NCBI GenBank assembly: GCA_964409635.1
Contig: CAYPEL010000026.1
Span: 1-23,721, forward strand
Reading direction: 5' to 3'
Source of the DNA: CAYPEL01 sp964409635
Lineage (GTDB): Bacteria > Pseudomonadota > Gammaproteobacteria > DSM-19610
DNA: 23,721 nt
The position numbers and the translations under genes were made by a program. Shown in pieces: positions 14,349-21,922 of this stretch; position 1 is the first letter of the stretch; the number at the start of each line of letters is the position of its first letter. The notes below the pieces were generated by a model. The model did no database searches. It was given only the letters and a program-made list of their open reading frames with translations, and was not told where the DNA came from.

Positions 14349-17060
14349 ATGGTCAGCTCACTTCTTCGCAAGGTCTTTGGTAGTCGCAACGACCGCATCC
14401 TCAAGCGTTTGTCTAAGATTGTTTCACGTATCAATGCGTTGGAAGAAGATCTGGAGGGGCTGAGTGACGATCAACTGCGCCAGAAAACAGAGGAATTCCG
14501 CCAGCGCCTGGCCGATGGCACGGAGCTGGATGACCTGATTCCAGAAGCCTTTGCGGTGGTGCGCGAAGCCAGCCGCCGCATACTGGGAATGCGGCATTTC
14601 GATGTGCAGTTAATTGGCGGCATGGTGTTGAATGAAGGCAAGATTGCCGAGATGCGTACCGGTGAAGGTAAAACCCTGGTGGCGACTCTATTTTGCTATC
14701 TGAATGCACTGCCTGGAAAAGGCGTTCATGTGGTTACCGTCAATGACTACCTGGCCACGCGTGACTCCGACTGGATGGGCCAGATTTATAATTTTCTGGG
14801 TCTTACCACCGGCGTTGTAGTTGCAGGCATGTCGCATGAGGAAAAACAGGCAGCCTACAATGCAGATATTACCTACGGCACCAACAACGAGTTTGGCTTC
14901 GATTATCTGCGCGATAACATGGCCTTCCGCGCCGAAGATAAGGTGCAGCGGGGATTGAGCGCTGCCGTGGTCGACGAAGTTGACTCTATCCTGATCGATG
15001 AAGCCCGTACCCCGTTAATTATCTCCGGTCCAACCGACGATAATTCCGATCTCTATCAGCGTATGAATAAGCTGGTTCCAAAGCTTAGCAAGCAAGAGGA
15101 AGAAGATGGCCCGGGCGATTACAGCGTCGATGAAAAGCAGAAGCAAGTCCATATATCCGAAGACGGTCATGAACGCATAGAGGCATTATTAGCTGAAGAG
15201 GGTTTGCTGGAGCCAGGGCAGAGTCTTTATGACGCTGCCAATTTAACCCTGATGCACCATTTGAACGCCGCCTTGCGGGCGTTGGCGTTGTACCAAAAAG
15301 ATGTTGAATACATCGTTAAGGACAATCAGGTTATCATTGTCGATGAATTTACCGGACGCACGATGCCTGGACGGCGCTGGTCCGAAGGTTTGCACCAGGC
15401 CGTCGAAGCGAAAGAAGGCGTGCCGATTCAAAATGAAAACCAGACGCTGGCCTCAATTACCTTCCAAAATTATTTCCGTCTGTATAAAAAGCTGTCAGGC
15501 ATGACCGGTACGGCAGATACCGAAGCCTCCGAGTTTGAGCAAATTTATGGTCTTGAAGTTATCGTTATACCCACGCACCGTGACATGGTGCGGGACGACA
15601 TGGGCGATCTGGTTTACTTAACCCAGGATGAAAAGTTTAACGCCGTCGTTGAAGATATCCGTGATTGTAAGCAGCGGGGGCAACCGGTGTTGGTCGGCAC
15701 AACGTCCATCGAAACTTCTGAGCTGTTATCCGACAAGCTCAAGAAACTGGATGTGAAACACCAGGTGTTGAATGCCAAACAGCACGAGCGCGAGGCGCAT
15801 GTCATTGCCCAGGCAGGCATGCCCGGCACCGTAACGATTGCAACGAACATGGCTGGCCGTGGTACCGACATCGTATTGGGCGGTAACTTTCAAGTTGAGA
15901 TAGACGCGCTCGATAATCCTGATGAACATTCCAAGGCGCGCATTACCAAAGAGTGGGAGCAGCTTCATCAACAAGTGCTGGATGCGGGTGGCCTGCACAT
16001 CATCGGTACCGAGCGGCATGAATCGCGGCGTGTTGATAATCAGTTGCGCGGCCGCTCCGGGCGTCAAGGTGACCCCGGCTCCAGCCGTTTTTACTTATCA
16101 CTCAAAGACAACCTGATGCGCATTTTTGCGTCGGAACGTGTCAGTGGCCTGATGCAAAAACTCGGCATGGAGGAAGGCGAAGCAATAGAACACCCCTGGG
16201 TCAGCAAGGCGATACAGAATGCCCAGCGCAAAGTTGAAGGGCATAACTTCAGTATTCGTAAAAATTTGCTCGAATTTGATGATGTTGCCAATGATCAACG
16301 TAAAGTGATTTACGATCAACGTAACGAACTCATGCAAACCGACGATGTGTCGGAAACCATCAAAGCGGTGCGTGAAGATGTTATGGACGGGGCCATCAGC
16401 CAGTTTATCCCACCCAGTAGCCTGGATGAGCAGTGGGATGTTCCCGGACTGACAGAGGCGTTAGCAACAGACTTTGGTCTGAAGCTGGAAATCCAGCGCT
16501 GGCTGGATAGTGACGACAACCTGCACGAAGAAACGCTGCGGGAAAAAATTCAAAATGAAGTTGCAACCGCTTACACAGAAAAGGAACAGCAAGCGGGTGC
16601 AGAAGTGATTCGGCATTTTGAAAAGGCAGTTATGTTGCAGGTGCTCGATCAGAGCTGGAAAGAACACCTGGCTGCCATGGATCACTTGCGCCAGGGAATT
16701 CATTTACGCGGCTATGCGCAGAAAAATCCCAAGCAGGAATATAAACGCGAATCTTTTGAAATGTTCACTCAGTTGCTGGACCGCTTCAAACATGAAGTGG
16801 TGTCCGTCATATTAAAAGTTCAAGTACGGGCAGAATCTGATGTCGCCGCCGTCGAAGAACAGCGCCGCAGTACTGCCCCCATGCAGTATAAGCACGAAGC
16901 AGCCAGCGCCATGCAGGACGCAGATGGTGGAGAAGAAGCTAGCGGCGATGAACAGCACGCGCAGCCCTTTGTGCGTACGGGTAAAAAAGTCGGCCGAAAT
17001 GAGCCATGCCCCTGTGGTTCGGGTAAGAAATACAAGCAGTGTCACGGCAAGTTAACCTAA
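14349..17060 (+). CDS. secA: SecA, preprotein translocase ATPase
   Basis: SecA is the motor that pushes unfolded secretory proteins through SecYEG. The 903-residue product matches the gammaproteobacterial length. It carries the Walker A MRTGEGKT at 102-109, the Walker B DEVD at 209-212 with IDEARTPLIISGP after it, the preprotein cross-linking domain, NBD2 with TNMAGRGTDI and GRSGRQGDPGSS, and the C-terminal zinc-binding tail with C887, C889, C898 and H899 (CPCGSGKKYKQCH) that contacts SecB and phospholipids. No secM-like leader gene is visible upstream. Instead there is the palindrome. The ribosome binding site is weak (GGA at 14342-14344). It is isolated from both neighbours by members of the same palindrome family. 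Confidence 0.99.
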   Translation: MVSSLLRKVFGSRNDRILKRLSKIVSRINALEEDLEGLSDDQLRQKTEEFRQRLADGTELDDLIPEAFAVVREASRRILGMRHFDVQLIGGMVLNEGKIAEMRTGEGKTLVATLFCYLNALPGKGVHVVTVNDYLATRDSDWMGQIYNFLGLTTGVVVAGMSHEEKQAAYNADITYGTNNEFGFDYLRDNMAFRAEDKVQRGLSAAVVDEVDSILIDEARTPLIISGPTDDNSDLYQRMNKLVPKLSKQEEEDGPGDYSVDEKQKQVHISEDGHERIEALLAEEGLLEPGQSLYDAANLTLMHHLNAALRALALYQKDVEYIVKDNQVIIVDEFTGRTMPGRRWSEGLHQAVEAKEGVPIQNENQTLASITFQNYFRLYKKLSGMTGTADTEASEFEQIYGLEVIVIPTHRDMVRDDMGDLVYLTQDEKFNAVVEDIRDCKQRGQPVLVGTTSIETSELLSDKLKKLDVKHQVLNAKQHEREAHVIAQAGMPGTVTIATNMAGRGTDIVLGGNFQVEIDALDNPDEHSKARITKEWEQLHQQVLDAGGLHIIGTERHESRRVDNQLRGRSGRQGDPGSSRFYLSLKDNLMRIFASERVSGLMQKLGMEEGEAIEHPWVSKAIQNAQRKVEGHNFSIRKNLLEFDDVANDQRKVIYDQRNELMQTDDVSETIKAVREDVMDGAISQFIPPSSLDEQWDVPGLTEALATDFGLKLEIQRWLDSDDNLHEETLREKIQNEVATAYTEKEQQAGAEVIRHFEKAVMLQVLDQSWKEHLAAMDHLRQGIHLRGYAQKNPKQEYKRESFEMFTQLLDRFKHEVVSVILKVQVRAESDVAAVEEQRRSTAPMQYKHEAASAMQDADGGEEASGDEQHAQPFVRTGKKVGRNEPCPCGSGKKYKQCHGKLT

Positions 17061-17065
17061 TGGAA

Positions 17066-17147
17066 AGTTTAATTGGGGTCAGAGTAAAATTATTTATAAC
17101 ATTCAATTGAATGTTATAAATAATTTTACTCTGACCCCAATTAAACT
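17066..17147 (+). repeat. 82-base perfect palindrome, copy B (GTCAGAG family)
   Basis: Every base from 17066 to 17106 pairs with its mirror at 17107-17147, giving two 41-base arms with no spacer. The arm begins AGTTTAATTGGGGTCAGAGT and the centre is ATTCAATTGAAT. It starts five bases after the secA stop and ends six bases before the argJ ATG. Compared with copy A, eight arm positions differ, and each difference is matched by the complementary change in the other arm. No transposase gene is near it. Confidence 0.97.
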
Positions 17148-17153
17148 AAATAC

Positions 17154-18371
17154 ATGGCCGTTGGCTACTCCAGACTCCCACAACTCCACCCGGTCAATGG
17201 CATTCGCCTCGCGTCCACCGCTGCTGGCATCCGTTACACCAGCCGCGACGACCTTCTGTTAATCGAAATAGCGGCAGGCAGCCAGTGCACCGCAGTCTTC
17301 ACCCAAAATGCTTTTTGCGCCGCACCGGTTCAGGTTGCCAAGCAACACCTATTTGAAAGTACGCCAGCCTACCTGCTTATTAATAGCGGTAACGCAAACG
17401 CGGGTACAGGCTCAAAAGGCTTGGAAGCTGCGCAAAAAAGCTGTACAGCAGTGGCGCAACAATTTGATTGTGAGCCAGCCGCCGTATTGCCATTTTCTAC
17501 AGGGGTGATAGGCGAACAATTACCGGTTGATCGTATAGAACAGGCTATGCCGAACATACCAGCACTGTTATCAGCCGAGGGCTGGCAGTCCGCCGCGCAG
17601 GCTATTATGACGACGGACACCGTGGCTAAAGGTGTCACCTTACAAGCGGAGATAGCTGGCCAGAAAGTCACAGTAACCGGTATTACCAAGGGCGCTGGAA
17701 TGATCCGCCCGGATATGGCAACCCTGCTTGCGTTTATAGCCACCGATGCCCCGGTGGACAAGGCTTTATTGCAATCCAGTCTGCAACAGGCGGCCGATAA
17801 ATCTTTCAACCGGATTACGGTGGATGGAGACACATCTACCAACGATGCCTGCGTATTAATCGCTACGGGCAAAGCGGCTATGCCAAAGATTGCAGCAGGC
17901 AGCACGGAGGCGGTCGCATTCGGTAATTTGATTGTTGAAGCTTGCCAGCACCTTGCTCAGCTGATCATTCGTGATGCAGAAGGCGCGACTAAGTTTGTAA
18001 CCATCGCTGTTAACGGCGGCCGTGACAGTGCCGAGTGCCTGCAGCTTGCCTACACCATTGCCCACTCACCACTGGTTAAAACCGCGCTATTTGCCAGTGA
18101 CCCTAACTGGGGGCGTATTCTGGCGGCAGCCGGGCGGGCTGGATTACCGGATCTGTCGATCGACAAGCTGGAAATCTATCTGCATGACGTTTGCATCGTC
18201 CGCAACGGGGGTGTTGCAGAAGACTACACGGAACAACGCGGCCAGGCTGTGATGGATAAAGAGGAAATTACAATCCGGGTTGAACTCGGCCGTGGCAGTG
18301 CAACAGAGTGTATATGGACCAGCGACCTGTCCCACGAGTATGTCAGTATTAATGCAGATTACCGTTCCTGA
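17154..18371 (+). CDS. argJ: ArgJ, glutamate N-acetyltransferase / amino-acid acetyltransferase
   Basis: ArgJ recycles the acetyl group from N-acetylornithine to glutamate in the cyclic arginine pathway. Some members also use acetyl-CoA, and the sequence alone does not tell which type this is. The 405-residue precursor has NSGNANAGTG near 77-86 and the self-cleavage site KGAGMIRPDMAT, where T190 should become the N-terminal nucleophile of the beta chain after cleavage at A189-T190. It ends in SINADYRS, the usual C-terminus. ATG 17154 begins MAVGYSRLPQLHPV, which matches the start seen in family members. No Shine-Dalgarno sequence precedes it, because the palindrome ends only six bases upstream. 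Expression may depend on read-through or on opening of that hairpin. Confidence 0.97.
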   Translation: MAVGYSRLPQLHPVNGIRLASTAAGIRYTSRDDLLLIEIAAGSQCTAVFTQNAFCAAPVQVAKQHLFESTPAYLLINSGNANAGTGSKGLEAAQKSCTAVAQQFDCEPAAVLPFSTGVIGEQLPVDRIEQAMPNIPALLSAEGWQSAAQAIMTTDTVAKGVTLQAEIAGQKVTVTGITKGAGMIRPDMATLLAFIATDAPVDKALLQSSLQQAADKSFNRITVDGDTSTNDACVLIATGKAAMPKIAAGSTEAVAFGNLIVEACQHLAQLIIRDAEGATKFVTIAVNGGRDSAECLQLAYTIAHSPLVKTALFASDPNWGRILAAAGRAGLPDLSIDKLEIYLHDVCIVRNGGVAEDYTEQRGQAVMDKEEITIRVELGRGSATECIWTSDLSHEYVSINADYRS

Positions 18372-18386
18372 GTTTGCATCCAAAAA

Positions 18387-18839
18387 GTGAATCGCCGAAC
18401 GCTATCCGCTTGCTTGCCAGTCTTGGCTTTACTTGCCTGCCAGTCAGCTGAACAAACCCCACCAGCAGCGCTGCTGGAAATACAACAGCCTTGTGATGTT
18501 GCTATTGAGGGGTGTGTGGCAGGCGATGACAAGCTATACATCACCGTACTGTTTGACCAGGATTTTGCAGCACTGAAACCCTTTAAGTTACGCTTGCAGC
18601 TGGAAACGGAGTTACAAATACAAATTGATGAAATCAATCTGATTTTTTCTATGTCAGGAATGCAGATGGGATTGAATAAATATCGATTGATCGGTAGCGG
18701 CAATGGCTTATGGATTGGTGACATTACCTTGCCGATTTGCACCAGCGGCCGGTCAGACTGGTTAGCAGATTTTGTAATAAAATCGTCCAACCAGCAATGG
18801 AAAGCCCAGATACCTTTTGTACTAGAGAGGGTGTTGTAA
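18387..18839 (+). CDS. Small uncharacterised lipoprotein
   Basis: The 150-residue product begins with a lipoprotein signal: basic MNRR, a hydrophobic stretch, and the lipobox L15-L16-A17-C18. Position +2 after the cysteine is glutamine, so outer-membrane sorting is expected. The mature part looks beta-rich. It has a cysteine pair C36 and C43, a methionine-rich turn FSMSGMQMG near 87-95, then NKYRL, GLWIGDITLPIC with C118, and SGRSDW. From memory, similar small proteins with this Met then LPxC layout occur in other gammaproteobacteria, without known function. An Ig-like fold of the FixH or YtkA kind and metal binding are possible but unproven. The start is GTG, 15 bases after the argJ stop, with no clear ribosome binding site. 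It converges on yacG. Confidence 0.75.
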   Translation: MNRRTLSACLPVLALLACQSAEQTPPAALLEIQQPCDVAIEGCVAGDDKLYITVLFDQDFAALKPFKLRLQLETELQIQIDEINLIFSMSGMQMGLNKYRLIGSGNGLWIGDITLPICTSGRSDWLADFVIKSSNQQWKAQIPFVLERVL

Positions 18840-18881
18840 AAGTTCCTAGAGCGAATTATTGCGGCAGGAGGTAACGCACGT

Positions 18882-19073
18882 CTACAAATCTGGATCGTCT
18901 GGAAACACCGTTGTTGTCTCATCCGCTATCCGGTTCCTTTCCTCGAACCAGTCACCCAAATCAATCAACTTGCAGCGTTCACAGCAAAAAGGCCGCCATT
19001 TATTTTCCGACGTCCAGATAACCCTTTTATTACAGGTCGGGCATGCAACGTGATGTAAGTCAGGTCGAGTCAT
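18882..19073 (-). CDS. yacG: YacG, zinc-finger inhibitor of DNA gyrase
   Basis: YacG is a small zinc protein reported to bind GyrB and inhibit DNA gyrase in E. coli. This 63-residue product has the four zinc ligands C11, C14, C30 and C34 in CPTC and FCCERC, and the signature RCKLIDLGDWFEERNRI. An extra cysteine (C31) sits beside C30, where a serine is more usual. The acidic tail (FPDDPDL) is typical. It starts six bases after the zapD stop on the same strand, in keeping with the coaE-zapD-yacG block of gammaproteobacteria. Confidence 0.95.
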   Translation of the reverse strand: MTRPDLHHVACPTCNKRVIWTSENKWRPFCCERCKLIDLGDWFEERNRIADETTTVFPDDPDL

Positions 19074-19079
19074 GGCGCC

Positions 19080-19850
19080 TTAAATTACGCAACAACCTAT
19101 TTCAAACGGTACGTTGCGGGTCACCTGGCGCGTGTTGCCGTAAGCATCCGCGTATTGCATAAAGCGAATGGTAAAACGATGCCGCCCACCGCTGATTTCT
19201 GCAAAGCTGGGGAGGTTCTTATCGACACTGACGCGTATCAATTGGCAAGGGTGATGAGAATCCATGCTCATCTGATAAAGCCCCTGCTCAGCAACGACGG
19301 GTTTTAGCGCGGCGCTTTCCCGGATAAGGCGTAATATCAGCTGGATGGCGCTGGCGATAGATTCAAAATAACTAAGCCAGCCGGACAAATCACGAATACG
19401 TTTTTCGGCGGGCCGCTGCAACCAGAAGTGATAGGCCGGCAGGTCAAAGTCACAGGTACCCCCAGGAATAGCACCACGCTGCTGGATACTGCTGAGGAAA
19501 TCATTTTCTTTCAGACCAGCGGCGATGGACCCCTGGAATTTATGCAGCTGCTCGAAATACTGGTCGAGTTCCCGGGTAATTTCATCGAGCCGCTGGCTGT
19601 CGACTTGCGGGTTGCGTTTTAACTGACCCAACGCCGCCCGGTGCCGCTCGAGTTCCTTGATGGTTTCAGTTTTCAGGTCACTGCGCTCGAAAATAGCCAG
19701 AATCTCCAACAAGCTGGCCAGGGTATTGCGACTTTCCCATTGGCTGGCGCCACGTAAAGAGTGGGCTGCCTGGGCAAACAGGAACTCAAGCCGCATAAAA
19801 GTGCGGGTTCTTTCGTTAAGCGGTTGTTCGTAAATAATTTTATCGGTCAC
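19080..19850 (-). CDS. zapD: ZapD, Z-ring associated protein
   Basis: ZapD (formerly YacF, DUF1342) cross-links FtsZ filaments and binds the FtsZ C-terminal peptide. The product has the family start YEQPLNERTRTFMRLEFLF, an alpha-helical N-terminal part at about 15-115, and a beta-rich C-terminal part that includes CDFDLPAYHFWLQRP, basic residues thought to meet FtsZ, and RFTIRFMQY. The start is uncertain because no in-frame ATG lies before the conserved block. GTG 19850 gives 256 residues beginning (V/M)TDKIIYEQPLNE, close to family length. GTG 19889 would add 13 residues. Neither has a Shine-Dalgarno sequence. The normal upstream neighbour coaE is separated by the small membrane-protein pair on the other strand, so zapD may now need its own promoter. 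Confidence 0.92.
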   Translation of the reverse strand: MTDKIIYEQPLNERTRTFMRLEFLFAQAAHSLRGASQWESRNTLASLLEILAIFERSDLKTETIKELERHRAALGQLKRNPQVDSQRLDEITRELDQYFEQLHKFQGSIAAGLKENDFLSSIQQRGAIPGGTCDFDLPAYHFWLQRPAEKRIRDLSGWLSYFESIASAIQLILRLIRESAALKPVVAEQGLYQMSMDSHHPCQLIRVSVDKNLPSFAEISGGRHRFTIRFMQYADAYGNTRQVTRNVPFEIGCCVI

Positions 19851-19969
19851 AGGGAATACAGTACGGCTACCAAACCAAGCATTGTCCACCAGTAGACTGC
19901 AGCAGGCAAATTAAAAGGGTATCCGAGTAAAGTGTAGTTTGGGTTTATCGAAGGGAAAATGGGAAATGC

Positions 19970-19978
19970 TGCTATTTT
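19970..19978 (+). promoter_or_regulatory. Possible extended -10 promoter for the small membrane-protein pair
   Basis: TGCTATTTT fits the extended -10 pattern TGnTAnnnT and lies 16 bases before the start of the 75-residue gene. No -35 box is recognised. The surrounding 19890-19994 spacer is AT-rich and holds nothing else that can be named. Confidence 0.25.
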
Positions 19979-19994
19979 AGACTAGAACGGCATA

Positions 19995-20222
19995 ATGTCT
20001 CTACTCGATATTGCAAAAGAAACAATTGCTTATCTAAAGTTTTGGCTTGGCGTAATGGTGATTTCAGATATAAGTTTAGTTGGTTGGCTTCTCACAAATG
20101 CCAGCCTGGCTTCAGAGCTTAGAACTTATGGCGCTATAATCGGAATAGGTATTTTTACTGCATCCGCGTATTTTGTGCATAAGCGTATTGAATATATCAT
20201 CTCAACATTAAAAGAGTTGTAA
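19995..20222 (+). CDS. Small two-span membrane protein of unknown function
   Basis: The 75-residue product begins MSLLDIAKETIAYLKFW and has two predicted membrane segments, at about 15-34 and 44-62, then a charged end HKRIEYIISTLKEL. It is not a recognised family with a known role. From memory, proteins of this shape, an amphipathic start followed by two spans and KRIE, occur as hypothetical genes in other gammaproteobacteria. It is clearly more AT-rich than neighbouring genes and uses codons such as ATA and TTA more freely. It lies on the strand opposite to the zapD and coaE genes on either side, which usually adjoin each other. These points suggest an acquired gene. The next small gene follows after two bases. 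Confidence 0.65.
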   Translation: MSLLDIAKETIAYLKFWLGVMVISDISLVGWLLTNASLASELRTYGAIIGIGIFTASAYFVHKRIEYIISTLKEL

Positions 20223-20224
20223 TA

Positions 20225-20311
20225 ATGGAAATTGTATCCACATTAGTATTACTTGTTGTTGTCGGTGTCTTTGCTTTTATTGCATACGATGCGGCACACC
20301 AGGATCAATAA
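20225..20311 (+). CDS. 28-residue single-span membrane peptide
   Basis: An ATG two bases after the preceding stop (TAATAATG) opens a frame for MEIVSTLVLLVVVGVFAFIA then YDAAHQDQ. It is one hydrophobic span of about 18 residues with a short polar end. AAAGAG at 20211-20216 lies eight bases upstream, inside the previous gene, and can serve as a ribosome binding site. Tight coupling to the 75-residue membrane protein suggests that the two act together. Size and layout also resemble type I toxin peptides or subunits that stabilise a membrane complex. There is no direct evidence for either. Confidence 0.5.
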   Translation: MEIVSTLVLLVVVGVFAFIAYDAAHQDQ

Positions 20312-20386
20312 ATTATTCCGCTAAAGGCAGCAGGGTGCCGTTGTTGGCTTAATTAACGGAAACGGGATCAGAATTACGCCGCAAAA
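20312..20386. other. Convergent spacer between the small membrane-protein pair and coaE
   Basis: The 75 bases hold no gene. CCGTT and AACGG (20329-20333 and 20346-20350) can form a weak five-base stem. The stretch 20354-20366 (GGGATCAGAATTA) resembles the GGGGTCAGAGTAAAATTA end of the palindrome at 17066-17147, but no inverted partner is present. It may be a degraded relative or chance. No convincing terminator is seen. Confidence 0.3.
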
Positions 20387-20998
20387 TTAAGCCTCCACCC
20401 GTGCAGCCAATTCCAAATAAGCCACATGCAACTTATCCAGCGCACGGTAAAAATGCTCCATATTACCGTCATTCATCACCACATCATCCGCTACCGCCAA
20501 CCGCTCTTCCCGGCTGGCCTGACTCGCTAACACCGCTTCGATTTGGGATTTATTCAAACCATCACGTTCAGCGACCCACTGGTACTGGTTATCTTCCACC
20601 GTATCAATAACCAGTATACGATCCAGCGCTACCGGGTAACGGGTTTCCAGTAACAGCGGAATCACAATCAGGCAATAAGGTGTTTTAGCCTGCAAAGCCC
20701 GTTCAAGCGCACGGTCACGAATACGAGGATGCAGGATGTCTTCCAGTTGAATCCGTTTAGTAGAATCACTGAAAACCAGCTCACGTACGGTATCGCGTTG
20801 CAAGCTGCCATCAGTATCCCGAACCTGATCACCAAATAGTTTAATGATGTCCTGCAATGCAGGCTCACCCGGTTCGACCAGTTCGCGAGCAAGAATGTCG
20901 GTATCAATAATCGGCACACCCAGCGCCGCAAAATAATCCGAGGCGGTGGTTTTGCCACTGCCGATACCGCCCGTCAGACCAATCCGCAGCGCTGTCAT
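20387..20998 (-). CDS. coaE: CoaE, dephospho-CoA kinase
   Basis: CoaE phosphorylates the 3' hydroxyl of dephospho-CoA, the last step of coenzyme A synthesis, in the cytoplasm. The 203-residue product has the P-loop GGIGSGKT at 10-17, IIDTDILARELVEPG near 30-44 (the DxD region that binds dephospho-CoA), the LEDILHPRIR block, and VIPLLLET near 112-119, all as in the family. It starts one base after the pilD stop, the typical pilD-coaE link. On its downstream side, zapD would normally follow, but a 536-base stretch with the two small membrane genes intervenes. Confidence 0.98.
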   Translation of the reverse strand: MTALRIGLTGGIGSGKTTASDYFAALGVPIIDTDILARELVEPGEPALQDIIKLFGDQVRDTDGSLQRDTVRELVFSDSTKRIQLEDILHPRIRDRALERALQAKTPYCLIVIPLLLETRYPVALDRILVIDTVEDNQYQWVAERDGLNKSQIEAVLASQASREERLAVADDVVMNDGNMEHFYRALDKLHVAYLELAARVEA

Positions 20999-20999
20999 C

Positions 21000-21875
21000 T
21001 CAGGTGCTCAGCCCTGAAAAACTCATATAGGTGGTGGTTATCTGCTCACCCCAGAGCAAAGCAATCCAGCCCGCCGCCGCCAGATAAGGCCCAAAGGGAA
21101 TCGGTGTCTGCCGGTCGCGCCCCTGTACCGTGATCAGGATCACACCCACGACAGCACCCACCAGGGAGGACAGTAGAATTACGATCGGCAGCGCCTGCCA
21201 ACCCAGCCAGGCGCCCAGCAAAGCCAGCAGCTTGAAATCGCCAAAGCCCATGCCTTCCTTACCGGTCACCAGTTTGAAAACCTGGTAGACAAGCCATAAC
21301 GATAGATAACCGGCAATAGCGCCAATCAGCGCCGCGCGCATATCGGCAAATAAAGGAAACAGGCTCAGAATCAGGCCCAGCCACAGAAACGGCAGGGTGA
21401 TGGAATCCGGTAACAACTGGTGGTCGAAATCTATCACACTCAAAGCAATCAAGGCCCAGGTTAAAACCAGTGCAGCCAAAGCCTGCCAGCCAAAGCCAAA
21501 ATGCCAGGCAACAACGACAGAGAGCAGGGCGGTGATAAGTTCTATAACCGGATAGCGGATTGAGATCGGCGTTTTGCAGGCGGCACATTGTCCGCGCAAC
21601 AACAGCCAGCTGATGACTGGAATGTTTTCATAAAAACGAATCTTGTGGCCGCAGCCCGGGCAGGTGGAAACCGGTTTGGCGAGCGATAGCGGCTCAACCT
21701 CCGAGTCTGCTTCCTGCTCCAGATAGTCACGGCACTGGCTCTGCCAGTCGCGCTCCATCATTTTAGGCAGGCGCAGAATAACCACGTTCAAAAAGCTGCC
21801 CACCATCAAACCCAGTACGAAAACGGTACTGAGAAAAAAAGCCGGGCTGGATTGGAGTAAGTTAACCAGTTCCAT
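21000..21875 (-). CDS. pilD: PilD, prepilin peptidase and N-methyltransferase
   Basis: PilD is the inner-membrane aspartic peptidase that cuts type IV prepilin leaders and methylates the new N-terminus. The 291-residue product has the cytoplasmic zinc loop with C72, C75 (CPGC), C97 and C100 (CAAC), the N-terminal GSFLNVVILRLP motif, and catalytic aspartates D149 (SVIDFDH) and D213 (GMGFGD), at the same numbers as those described for Pseudomonas PilD. About eight membrane segments are seen. The ATG has no Shine-Dalgarno sequence, and the 47 bases between pilC and pilD consist largely of a hairpin (21888-21915). The peptidase may also process type II secretion pseudopilins. Confidence 0.97.
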   Translation of the reverse strand: MELVNLLQSSPAFFLSTVFVLGLMVGSFLNVVILRLPKMMERDWQSQCRDYLEQEADSEVEPLSLAKPVSTCPGCGHKIRFYENIPVISWLLLRGQCAACKTPISIRYPVIELITALLSVVVAWHFGFGWQALAALVLTWALIALSVIDFDHQLLPDSITLPFLWLGLILSLFPLFADMRAALIGAIAGYLSLWLVYQVFKLVTGKEGMGFGDFKLLALLGAWLGWQALPIVILLSSLVGAVVGVILITVQGRDRQTPIPFGPYLAAAGWIALLWGEQITTTYMSFSGLST

Positions 21876-21887
21876 GTGGTCAGAGTG

Positions 21888-21915
21888 TACTCCACGGCCG
21901 ATTAGCCGTGGAGTA
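21888..21915 (-). repeat. Hairpin in the pilC-pilD junction, with GGTCAGAGT beside it
   Basis: Eleven-base perfect arms (21888-21898, 21905-21915; TACTCCACGGC and its complement) enclose a six-base loop. On the + strand GGTCAGAGT (21878-21886) precedes it and AATTGAATTAAAC (21916-21928) follows, much like the outer parts GGGGTCAGAGT and CCAATTAAAC of the palindrome at 17066-17147. It may be a third, strongly diverged member of that family. It starts seven bases after the pilC stop and ends 12 bases before the pilD ATG. No U-tract follows in the direction of transcription. Confidence 0.7.
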
Positions 21916-21922
21916 AATTGAA

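Noticed and set aside
17369..17905. A 178-codon open frame on the - strand
   Set aside because: Antisense to argJ, whose + strand frame is intact and conserved. A shadow frame.
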